From contig JALAGW010000249.1 of the NCBI GenBank assembly GCA_022712235.1, forward strand, positions 1 to 20,734: a stretch of 20,734 nt of DNA, written 5' to 3'. A program made the position numbers and the translations under genes. Shown one piece after another: positions 7,452 through 13,802 of this stretch (the first letter of the stretch is position 1; each line of letters begins with the position of its first letter). The stretch comes from Brevundimonas sp. GTDB lineage: Bacteria > Pseudomonadota > Alphaproteobacteria > Caulobacterales > Caulobacteraceae. The notes under the pieces are model-generated. The model was given only the letters and a program-made list of their open reading frames with translations, was not told the origin of the DNA and did no database searches.

Positions 7452-8086
7452 AGGCTCTTCGCAACCCCTCCGAGGAACGCGTCCTCGCCTATGCCGCGGG
7501 GAACCTCAGCCCGCCCGAGGCCGTGGTGGTCGCCGCGCATCTGGCCCTGCGCCCCGCCAACGACGCCTGGGTGCGCCAGCTACAGGCCGTGGGCGGCGAG
7601 TTCCTGAGCGATGCGGCGCCCACCCCCATGGCAGACGACGCCCTGGCGCGGGCCATGGCGCGGATCGACACCGACGCGGGCGAGGTAAAGGCCCCGGCGC
7701 CGCTCAACGACATGCCCGAACTACCCGAACCCTTGCGCCGCTACGCCCTGGGTCGGTGGCGCTGGATCGGGCCGGGCATGCGGGTGCGGGACGTCCACGC
7801 TCCGCGCGACGGCGACTGCCGGGTCATCCTGCTGGAGATCGGTCCGGGGCGCGAGACGCCTCGCCACACCCACGGCGGGGTCGAACTGACCTGCGTCCTG
7901 TCCGGCGCCTACGCCACCGAGACCGAGCGGTTCGACGTCGGCGATCTGGAAGAGGCCGACCCCGAGGTGCTGCACCAGCCGCGCGTGGTGTCGGACGGCC
8001 CTTGCCTCTGCGTCGTCGCTCTGGACGGCCAGATTCAGCTCGAAGGATGGCTGGGCCGACTGATGCAGCCCTTCGTGCGGCTATGA
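7448..8086 (+). CDS. chrR: ChrR-family anti-sigma factor with cupin domain, zinc-binding motif lost
   Basis: The 212-residue protein aligns along its length with Rhodobacter sphaeroides ChrR and has the same numbering in the N-terminal anti-sigma domain. There, the zinc ligands H6, H31, C35 and C38 become N6, H31, R35 and N38, so the H-x3-C-x2-C signature is destroyed. The C-terminal cupin-like domain (about residues 100-200) keeps its metal ligands H140, H142, E146 and H176 in PRHTHGGVELTCVLSGAY and LHQPRV, and the later Cys pair in GPCLCVV. The protein presumably holds the sigma factor inactive until a signal sensed in the cupin domain releases it. Either its anti-sigma domain folds without zinc or inhibition is weakened. 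It overlaps rpoE and the following DUF1295 gene by four bases each. Confidence 0.9.
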   Translation: MKALRNPSEERVLAYAAGNLSPPEAVVVAAHLALRPANDAWVRQLQAVGGEFLSDAAPTPMADDALARAMARIDTDAGEVKAPAPLNDMPELPEPLRRYALGRWRWIGPGMRVRDVHAPRDGDCRVILLEIGPGRETPRHTHGGVELTCVLSGAYATETERFDVGDLEEADPEVLHQPRVVSDGPCLCVVALDGQIQLEGWLGRLMQPFVRL

Positions 8087-8886
8087 TCCGACTGCTGCCG
8101 CTCTGGGGCGCGGCGGCGCTGTTCATGGTGGTCGTCATGGCTGCGGCATGGATTGTACAACGCCGCACGGGCCAAGGCGGCTGGGCCGACGCCTTCTGGT
8201 CACTGGGTCTGGGCGCGGCGGGGGTCGGCGTCGCCCTGTTTCCTATGGACGGAGCCCCGCCCTCGCCCCGACAGTGGCTGACGGCGGCCCTGATCGGCCT
8301 GTGGGGTCTGCGGCTGGGTCTGCACATCGCCGCCCGCGCGGCTCATGAGGGTGAGGACGCCCGCTATGCCCGCCTGCGACAGGACTGGGGCGCGGACTTT
8401 CAGTCCAAGATGTTCGTGTTTCTGATGTTGCAGGCCGGGGCCGCGGCCTTTCTGGTGCTCAGCATCCTGCTGGCGGCGCGCAATCCGACGCCGGGCCTGA
8501 CCTTGCAGGACGGTCTGGCCAGCCTGATCTTCGCGTCCGCCCTGCTCAGCGAAACCATCGCGGACCGCCAACTTGCGGCCTTCAAGGCTGATCCCGCCCA
8601 TCGCGGGCAGGTCTGCGACGTCGGCCTCTGGGGCTGGTCGCGGCACCCAAACTACTTCTTCGAATGGCTGGGCTGGTGCGCCTGGCCGGTGTTCGCCATC
8701 GAACTCAGCGGCGCCTGGCCCTGGGGTTGGTTGGCGTTGAGCGGGCCTGTCTATATCTACTGGCTGCTGACGCGGGTATCGGGCGTGCCGCTGCTGGAGG
8801 CCCATATGCGCCGCTCACGCCCCGAAGCCTTCGCCGCCTACGTCGCCCGCACCAGCGCCTTCTTCCCGCGACCGCCCCGGCGCTAG
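8083..8886 (+). CDS. DUF1295-family membrane protein (steroid 5-alpha-reductase-like fold)
   Basis: The protein is 267 residues from an ATG that overlaps the chrR stop (ATGA). It has about six or seven hydrophobic segments, beginning with LLPLWGAAALFMVVVMAAAW. The conserved C-terminal motif GLWGWSRHPNYFFEWLGW includes R187, H188, P189 and N190, the signature shared by DUF1295 proteins, sterol reductases and isoprenylcysteine methyltransferases. The family's activity is not established; a membrane-embedded redox or methyl-transfer reaction on a lipid is the reasonable guess. Its place as third gene of the rpoE-chrR operon suggests a function in the same membrane-stress response. Its stop codon shares bases with the stop of the convergent DUF2177 gene. 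Confidence 0.88.
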   Translation: MIRLLPLWGAAALFMVVVMAAAWIVQRRTGQGGWADAFWSLGLGAAGVGVALFPMDGAPPSPRQWLTAALIGLWGLRLGLHIAARAAHEGEDARYARLRQDWGADFQSKMFVFLMLQAGAAAFLVLSILLAARNPTPGLTLQDGLASLIFASALLSETIADRQLAAFKADPAHRGQVCDVGLWGWSRHPNYFFEWLGWCAWPVFAIELSGAWPWGWLALSGPVYIYWLLTRVSGVPLLEAHMRRSRPEAFAAYVARTSAFFPRPPRR

Positions 8887-9293
8887 ACAGGCGTTCGAAG
8901 CAATCGCATCGCCAATGCGCACGCTATCGACGACGCCCCGGCGCTGACACACACGCCCCAGGCCATGTCGATCAGCGACAGCTTCAGGCTCCAGGTCTTC
9001 AGCGTGGCCAGATTGGTCAGGTCATAGGTTCCGTAGGCGAAGAGGCCGAACAACCCGCCCCAGATCAACGCCTTCTTCCAGCCGCCCTCGGCCAATCCAG
9101 GCAGGACGGCGAACAGGGTGAGACCGCCAGCATAGAGCGCATAAAAAGCGATGGCGGGCGCGAGCCTGAAGTTGTCAGCCAGCATTGACCCGATCAACGG
9201 GCGGTATAGCCGATCCCCCATGCTCCCGAGCCAGGCCGTGTCGATCACAGCGAAGGCGACCAGGGTCAGAAGGTAGGCGATCGCGATATTCAT
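8883..9293 (-). CDS. DUF2177-family integral membrane protein
   Basis: The 136-residue protein has four predicted membrane segments: IAYLLTLVAFAVIDTAWLG, a central AIAFYALYAGGLTLFAVL, ALIWGGLFGLFAYGTYDLTN and a C-terminal SLIDMAWGVCVSAGASS. The pattern DTAWLG near the N terminus and GTYDLTNLATLKTW are typical of DUF2177, whose function is unknown. The ATG at 9293 is preceded by a GGAG-type ribosome binding site. Genes of this family often lie near DUF1295 and CFA-type genes, as here. It is convergent with DUF1295; the two TAG stops overlap in the shared palindrome CTAG at 8883-8886, with no space for a terminator between them. Confidence 0.85.
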   Translation of the reverse strand: MNIAIAYLLTLVAFAVIDTAWLGSMGDRLYRPLIGSMLADNFRLAPAIAFYALYAGGLTLFAVLPGLAEGGWKKALIWGGLFGLFAYGTYDLTNLATLKTWSLKLSLIDMAWGVCVSAGASSIACALAMRLLRTPV

Positions 9294-9688
9294 GGCGCAG
9301 CTCCATCAGCTCCTAATCCTATACGAACGGCGCGCCGCGCCGGATGCCCCGAGCTTTCGATCCCGCAGGTCGATACACGCGTCAGCGCCGGGGGCACGTC
9401 GTCGACGAAACCGCGCTGAGGCGACCGTGCCGGCCGGCTAGGTCCCGGCGAAACACCGAAGCTAGTCAGACGAAGATAGATGGAGCGACCAACCATATCG
9501 ACGGCGACACTTCGAACTGACACTTGCTCAACGAAGCACTCGAACGACAAATTCCTCCTTGCTCAACCGTTTCCGAGAGCGCTCCACCCGGAAAAGGGTC
9601 TCGGAATCTTGCGAAGGGAAATCAGTCTCTTCAGAGCCATGAGCGACATCGGCAGGCAGGATGCAAGCGGGCCTTCTTGCGGGTTTAG
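9294..9688. other. Gene-free intergenic region between DUF2177 and the ars operon
   Basis: About 395 bases lie between the start of the minus-strand DUF2177 gene and the arsR promoter. Small open frames on both strands have no recognisable product. The region must hold the DUF2177 promoter, but no clear match to the RpoE-type sequence was seen. Two features stand out: a direct repeat CTTGCTCAAC at 9523-9532 and 9558-9567, and an inverted repeat described separately. Confidence 0.6.
9571..9606. repeat. Inverted repeat TTCCGAGA / TCTCGGAA
   Basis: Two perfect 8-base arms at 9571-9578 and 9599-9606 flank a 20-base centre. The size of the centre makes a stable hairpin or a bound dimer about three turns wide possible. 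It is about 80 bases before the ars promoter and 280 bases upstream of DUF2177. Its function is unknown and chance is possible. Confidence 0.4.
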
Positions 9689-9722
9689 TTGACGACGGCA
9701 TTAATTCCATTATATTGGAATT
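9689..9722 (+). promoter_or_regulatory. ars operon promoter and overlapping ArsR operator
   Basis: TTGACG at 9689-9694 and TATATT at 9711-9716 are separated by 16 bases and form a good housekeeping-type promoter. A perfect inverted repeat AATTCCA, six bases, TGGAATT covers 9703-9722, spanning the -10 element and ending directly at the arsR ATG. Binding of an ArsR dimer there would block RNA polymerase. The predicted transcription start coincides with the ATG at 9723, leaving no leader. Confidence 0.8.
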
Positions 9723-10058
9723 ATGGAATCAGAACCCGCCATTCTCGCCCTCGCCGCCCTGGCGCAGCCTACGCGGCTTGAGACCTTCCGCCTGCTGGTC
9801 CGGCATGAGCCCGAAGGCCTGCCTGCCGGAGAGATCGCGGATGCCCTCGCCGTGCCCGCCAATACCATGTCGTCGCACCTCGGGGTTCTGTCCCGCGCAG
9901 GTCTGATCAGTTCGGAGCGCCGTAGTCGGTCGATCATCTACCGGGCGGACCTCGATCGCCTCCAGGCGCTGGTCCTGTTCCTGCTCAAGGACTGCTGCCA
10001 GGGCCGCGCCGAACTGTGCGAGCCGCTGCTGGCCGAACTCACCCCCTGCCGCGCCTGA
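9723..10058 (+). CDS. arsR: ArsR-family arsenite-responsive repressor
   Basis: The 111-residue protein has a winged helix-turn-helix: LAQPTRLETFRLLV, the recognition region VPANTMSSHLGVLSRAGLI and the wing ERRSRSIIY. Three cysteines, C91, C92 and C99 in KDCCQGRAELC, are placed near the C terminus and are the likely As(III) ligands; this arrangement differs from the ELCVC site of the plasmid R773 type. Loss of DNA binding on arsenite binding would release the operator at 9703-9722. It is the first gene of a five-gene operon. There is no room for a ribosome binding site between the promoter and ATG, suggesting leaderless translation. Confidence 0.93.
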   Translation: MESEPAILALAALAQPTRLETFRLLVRHEPEGLPAGEIADALAVPANTMSSHLGVLSRAGLISSERRSRSIIYRADLDRLQALVLFLLKDCCQGRAELCEPLLAELTPCRA

Positions 10059-10065
10059 GGCTGTC

Positions 10066-10488
10066 ATGGACGTCGTCATCTATCACAACCCCGCCTGCGG
10101 GACGTCGCGCAACGCCCTGGCCCTGATCCGCCACGTCGGGATCGAGCCGCACGTCATCGAGTACCTGAAGACGCCGCCCAGCCGCGCCATGATCACGGGG
10201 CTGGTCAAGCGCATGGGCGTTCCGCTGCGCAGCCTTCTGCGCGAGAAAGGTACGCCCTTCGCTGAACTGGGCCTCGGCGATCCCGGCCTGACGGATGACC
10301 AGCTTCTCGACGCCATCGAGGCCCATCCGACCCTGCTGAACCGCCCGATCGTCGTGTCGCCGCTGGGGGTGCAATTGTGCCGGCCGTCGGAGGCGGTCCT
10401 CAACATTCTGCCGGCGGAGGGGCGCAAGCCCTTCACCAAGGAGGACGGCGAAGTCGTCATCGACGCTGAGGGCCGGAGGGTCCGCTGA
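10066..10488 (+). CDS. arsC: Arsenate reductase, glutaredoxin-linked ArsC
   Basis: The 140-residue protein reduces arsenate to arsenite in the cytoplasm, using glutathione and glutaredoxin in the studied family. It has the active-site segment YHNPACGTSR with C11, and R59, R93 and R106 (LLREKGTPF, LLNRPIVV, LCRPSE) match the catalytic C12, R60, R94 and R107 of E. coli ArsC. Length is normal. It starts seven bases after arsR with a GAGG ribosome binding site, and its TGA stop shares one base with the ATG of acr3. Its product, arsenite, is the substrate of the pump encoded next. Confidence 0.95.
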   Translation: MDVVIYHNPACGTSRNALALIRHVGIEPHVIEYLKTPPSRAMITGLVKRMGVPLRSLLREKGTPFAELGLGDPGLTDDQLLDAIEAHPTLLNRPIVVSPLGVQLCRPSEAVLNILPAEGRKPFTKEDGEVVIDAEGRRVR

Positions 10489-11573
10489 TGGTCGACGCCG
10501 CAATCTCTGAGCAGCCGAACCGCCGCCTGTCCTTCCTCGACCGCTGGCTGACACTTTGGATTTTCGCCGCCATGGCGTTGGGCGTGCTGCTGGGTGTGGT
10601 CGTGCCGGGCCTTCCCGCCTGGATCGACGGCCTGTCGGTCGGAACGACCAACATCCCCATCGCCATCGGCCTGATCCTGATGATGTATCCACCGCTGGCG
10701 CGGGTGAAGTACGAGGAACTGCCGCGCGTCTTCGCGGACAGGCGCGTGCTCGCCCTGTCCCTGTTCCAGAACTGGGTGCTGGGGCCGGTGCTGATGTTCG
10801 CGCTGGCGGTCATCTTCCTACATGATCAGCCGGAATACATGACCGGCGTCATCCTGATCGGTCTGGCCCGCTGCATCGCCATGGTGCTGGTCTGGAACCA
10901 GTTGGCGCGCGGCGACAATCAGTATGTGGCGGGCCTGGTCGCCTTCAACTCGATCTTCCAGATCGCATTCTTCAGCCTCTACGCCTGGCTGTTCCTGACC
11001 GTTCTGCCGCCGATGTTCGGGCTAGAGACCAGCGTGGTCGACGTCAGCGTCTGGACCATAGCCGGCGCCGTCCTGGTCTATCTGGGCCTGCCCTTCCTCG
11101 GCGGCTTCCTGACCCGTCGGACTCTGGTCGCGAGGAAGGGGAACGACTGGTACGAGACGCGCTTCCTGCCGCGCATCGCGCCGATCACCCTGATCGCCCT
11201 GTTGTTCACCATCGTCGCCATGTTCAGCCTGAAGGGCGGCGAGGTGGTCGCCCTGCCGCTGGACGCCCTGCGCATCGCCATCCCCCTGACGATCTACTTT
11301 TTCGTCATGTTCCTGGTCAGCTTCCTGATGGGGCGGCTGATCGAGGCGGACTATCCGCGCGCCACGGCCCTGGCCTTCACCGCCGCATCCAACAATTTCG
11401 AACTGGCGATCGCCGTCGCCATCGCGGCTTTCGGACTGGCCTCGCCGGTCGCCTTCGCCGCCGTCATCGGCCCGCTGGTCGAGGTCCCGGTGCTGATCCT
11501 GCTGGTCTCGGTCGCCCTGTGGCTGGGCCGCCGCTATTTCCCAGCGACCGCGCCGAAGGATGTCTGTCGATGA
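10488..11573 (+). CDS. acr3: ACR3-family arsenite efflux permease
   Basis: The 361-residue inner-membrane protein has about ten hydrophobic segments and the family motifs SVGTTNIPIAIGLILMMYPP, GLARCIAMVLVWN and FTAASNNFELAIA. C129 in the fourth segment matches the cysteine needed for As(III) transport in characterised ACR3 proteins. It exports arsenite as an antiporter driven by the proton gradient. It is not related in sequence to ArsB, although the gene is often labelled arsB. It overlaps arsC by one base and arsN2 by four. Confidence 0.95.
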   Translation: MVDAAISEQPNRRLSFLDRWLTLWIFAAMALGVLLGVVVPGLPAWIDGLSVGTTNIPIAIGLILMMYPPLARVKYEELPRVFADRRVLALSLFQNWVLGPVLMFALAVIFLHDQPEYMTGVILIGLARCIAMVLVWNQLARGDNQYVAGLVAFNSIFQIAFFSLYAWLFLTVLPPMFGLETSVVDVSVWTIAGAVLVYLGLPFLGGFLTRRTLVARKGNDWYETRFLPRIAPITLIALLFTIVAMFSLKGGEVVALPLDALRIAIPLTIYFFVMFLVSFLMGRLIEADYPRATALAFTAASNNFELAIAVAIAAFGLASPVAFAAVIGPLVEVPVLILLVSVALWLGRRYFPATAPKDVCR

Positions 11574-12010
11574 CCTTCAAAGCCACGCCCCTCCCCGAAC
11601 CTACCCCAGACCTGATCGCCGTACTGGAAGCCGCAGGCTTGCCCACGGATGACCTCCAACAACCCGGCCGTCGTTTCTACCGCTTCGAGGACGATGCCGG
11701 ACTGATCGGCTACGGCGGACTAGAGCAGATCGGCCACGACGCCCTGATCCGCTCCATGGTCGTCGTCGACGCCCGTCGCGGCTGTGATCTGGGCGCGGAA
11801 GTCCTCTCATGGCTGGAAGCCAGCGCGGCCGAGCAGAAGGCGACCACCCTCTACCTGCTCACGACCACGGCGACCGCCTTCTTCCAGCGACAGGGCTACG
11901 TAGTCCTGCCCCGATCAGCCGCGCCGACCGCCATCGCCGCCTCCAGGCAGTTTAGCGCCCTGTGTCCGGCTTCGGCAGCATTCATGTTCAAGGAGTTGCC
12001 TACCCAATGA
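11570..12010 (+). CDS. arsN2: ArsN2-type GNAT N-acetyltransferase
   Basis: The 146-residue protein has a compact GNAT fold: GYGGLEQIGHDALIRSMVV (beta strands), the acetyl-CoA binding region VDARRGCDLGAEVLSWLE and TTTATAFFQRQGYVVLPR. The start at 11570 gives a four-base overlap (ATGA) with acr3; an upstream start at 11519 would add a non-conserved extension. ArsN2 proteins are found in arsenic operons; related ArsN1 enzymes acetylate organoarsenical compounds such as phosphinothricin-like arsinothricin, but the ArsN2 substrate is not firmly known. Placement between the pump and arsH supports an arsenic detoxification role. Confidence 0.85.
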   Translation: MTFKATPLPEPTPDLIAVLEAAGLPTDDLQQPGRRFYRFEDDAGLIGYGGLEQIGHDALIRSMVVVDARRGCDLGAEVLSWLEASAAEQKATTLYLLTTTATAFFQRQGYVVLPRSAAPTAIAASRQFSALCPASAAFMFKELPTQ

Positions 12011-12753
12011 CCCGTCTTCGCGCCCTGCCCGATCCCGATCACCTGCCCGCGCTGGACCCGGCTTACCTGTCGAACCGTCCGGCGCTGGGCCTCGGCCTGA
12101 ACGATCATCCGCCGCGTATCCTGCTGCTCTACGGCTCGCTCCGGGATCGGTCCTTTTCCCGCCTCTGCGTCGAGGAAGCCGCCCGCCTTCTGCGCTTCAT
12201 GGGCTGCGAGACGCGTATCTTCGATCCCTCCGACCTGCCGCTGACGGATCAAGTCGACTACGACGACCATCCCGCCGTCCACGAACTGCGCGAACATGCC
12301 CTGTGGTCCGAAGGCATGGTCTGGAGCAGCCCCGAGCGCCACGGCCAGATCTCCGGGATCATGAAGCTTCAGATCGATCACCTGCCGCTCAACATGGGCG
12401 GCATGCGCCCGACCCAGGGCCGCACCCTGGCGGTCATGCAGGTGTCGGGCGGCTCGCAGAGCTTCAACGCGGTCAACACGCTGCGCCTGCTCGGCCGTTG
12501 GATGCGGATGATCACCATCCCCAACCAATCCAGCGTGGCAAAAGCCTTCATGGAGTTCGACGACGACGGCCGAATGAAGCCGTCCAGCTACTACGACCGC
12601 ATCGTCGACGTCATGGAGGAACTGGTGCGCTTCACCATCCTGACCCGCGCCCATGCCGGGCAGTTGGTGGACCGCTATTCCGAACGGAAAGCTTCAGGCG
12701 TACCGATCGACGCAGCTAACGACCTGTCCGCCATCGCGATCCGGTCGGCTTAG
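12007..12753 (+). CDS. arsH: ArsH, NADPH-dependent FMN reductase/organoarsenical oxidase
   Basis: The 248-residue flavodoxin-fold protein has the FMN phosphate loop LLYGSLRDRSFSRL, the ArsH block WSSPERHGQISGIMKLQID and the region LAVMQVSGGSQSFNAVNTLR. Its C-terminal extension runs to residue 248, a family trait. Studied ArsH enzymes oxidise trivalent methylated or aromatic arsenicals to less toxic pentavalent forms, and some reduce quinones or metals. The start overlaps arsN2 by four bases and is the last gene of the operon; no clear hairpin terminator follows. Confidence 0.93.
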   Translation: MTRLRALPDPDHLPALDPAYLSNRPALGLGLNDHPPRILLLYGSLRDRSFSRLCVEEAARLLRFMGCETRIFDPSDLPLTDQVDYDDHPAVHELREHALWSEGMVWSSPERHGQISGIMKLQIDHLPLNMGGMRPTQGRTLAVMQVSGGSQSFNAVNTLRLLGRWMRMITIPNQSSVAKAFMEFDDDGRMKPSSYYDRIVDVMEELVRFTILTRAHAGQLVDRYSERKASGVPIDAANDLSAIAIRSA

Positions 12754-12790
12754 CGCCATGAGCAGTCACAAGGACAACGCCTGCCGGGAG

Positions 12791-12842
12791 TCTGCTTTCA
12801 AGCACGATGCCTAATTCGCAAGCCGACCCATTGCGGTCGTTG
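12791..12842 (+). repeat. Degenerate 52-base dispersed repeat, copy A
   Basis: Aligned without gaps with 16872-16923, this copy matches at about 34 of 52 positions. The best block is CGACCC-N-TTGCGG-N-CGTTG at the right end (12824-12842), and the left end is TCTGCTTTC versus TCCGCTTCC. It lies between arsH and the merR gene. The ends have the form TCCGC and GCGG, suggesting an ancestral hairpin. Confidence 0.6.
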
Positions 12843-12979
12843 AGACGGATGTCCCAGAAGGTCCCGACCATGACTCATGGCAGCAGTTCGGACGCCGCCG
12901 ACTGCCCCTTTGACGCTGAGGCGCAACGTCGCAGGTTAGATATACAAGGGAAATGAAGCGGGCTGGGCTCTTGCACCGG

Positions 12980-13001
12980 ACCTTGGGGCCGGTCCCAAGG
13001 T
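12980..13001. promoter_or_regulatory. Perfect dyad before the MerR gene, likely operator
   Basis: Arms ACCTTGGG (12980-12987) and CCCAAGGT (12994-13001) are exact inverse complements around six bases. The dyad ends six bases before the ATG. Its 22-base span is typical of MerR dimer sites. A TTGCAC at 12971-12976 could be a -35 element, but no good -10 follows; alternatively a promoter with TTGACG at 12910-12915 and TTAGAT at 12936-12941, spaced by 20 bases, lies upstream and the dyad would act as a block. Autoregulation is inferred. Confidence 0.65.
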
Positions 13002-13007
13002 GGCCTC

Positions 13008-13799
13008 ATGTCGAGTACCTCTTCATCACCGACCAGGTCGCGCTGGCTGGGACCTGGCGAACTGGCGCGCGAGGCCAACACGTCGATCAAGGCGCTTCGG
13101 GTCTATGAGAAAGCTGGCCTGCTGACGCCGGATCGGCGCGCGGGCGGGTGGCGTCTGTATGGGCCCGAGCACGTCGCGCGCCTGCATCAGGTTCTGGCGC
13201 TTAAGGCGCTGGGCCTGTCGCTCAAGCAGATCGCAGTAGTACTCAATCGGGACGATATGGCTATCGGCCGGATCATGGAGCTTCAGGCCCTGCACTTGGC
13301 GACGAATATACGCGCCGCTCGCGATCAACTGAAGCGGGTTCAGCAGGCGCGGGACCAACTGGTGAACGAGGGGCGGATAACGGATGCGCTGTTGCTGGAG
13401 CTGGCGCGCGACTTGGCGCCCGCGCCAGCCTTGGGGCTGACTGACGTGCGGACCGCCATCCAGGCGGCGACGCTGGACGGGGAAGAGCAGGCGGCTGTCG
13501 AAGCCGTCATCGACGGATGCCGGGCTGACCCAGCCACTGAGGCAAGCATTCGCGACCTGCTGGCTGAAGCCGTCATCGCCGCAGCGGAAGGCGGGCCGGG
13601 ATCACGTCGAGCCCAAGCCTTGGCTGAACGTTGGCTATCCTTGGCCGATGCGCTCGACTTGCCCGCCGCGAACACAGGCCAAGCCGACGCGCTGCGTCGT
13701 GTCGCCGTCCGCATGATGGCGGACCCGACCCTGAAAGACGCCCTGACATTCCTGCGCGACGCCGTTGAGCGGCGGGGCGCTCCCTCACAAAAGGTCTGA
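13008..13799 (+). CDS. MerR-family transcriptional regulator with a large helical effector domain
   Basis: The 263-residue protein starts its MerR helix-turn-helix and wing at about residue 14: GPGELAREANTSIKALRVYE, then AGLLTPDRRAGGWRLY. A dimerisation helix follows at about 85-125. The remaining 140 residues are mostly alpha-helical and alanine-rich, more than in metal-sensing MerR proteins, and are in the size range of TipAS-like drug-binding domains, though I see no certain match. No metal-binding cysteine is present, so an organic ligand is more likely. The gene is followed by the amidohydrolase with only three bases between, so it probably controls both genes through the dyad upstream. 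Confidence 0.87.
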   Translation: MSSTSSSPTRSRWLGPGELAREANTSIKALRVYEKAGLLTPDRRAGGWRLYGPEHVARLHQVLALKALGLSLKQIAVVLNRDDMAIGRIMELQALHLATNIRAARDQLKRVQQARDQLVNEGRITDALLLELARDLAPAPALGLTDVRTAIQAATLDGEEQAAVEAVIDGCRADPATEASIRDLLAEAVIAAAEGGPGSRRAQALAERWLSLADALDLPAANTGQADALRRVAVRMMADPTLKDALTFLRDAVERRGAPSQKV

Positions 13800-13802
13800 C
13801 CC

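Noticed and set aside
12758..12814. Short open frame of 18 codons just after arsH
   Set aside because: It overlaps the dispersed repeat, has no ribosome binding site of note and no similarity to a known peptide.
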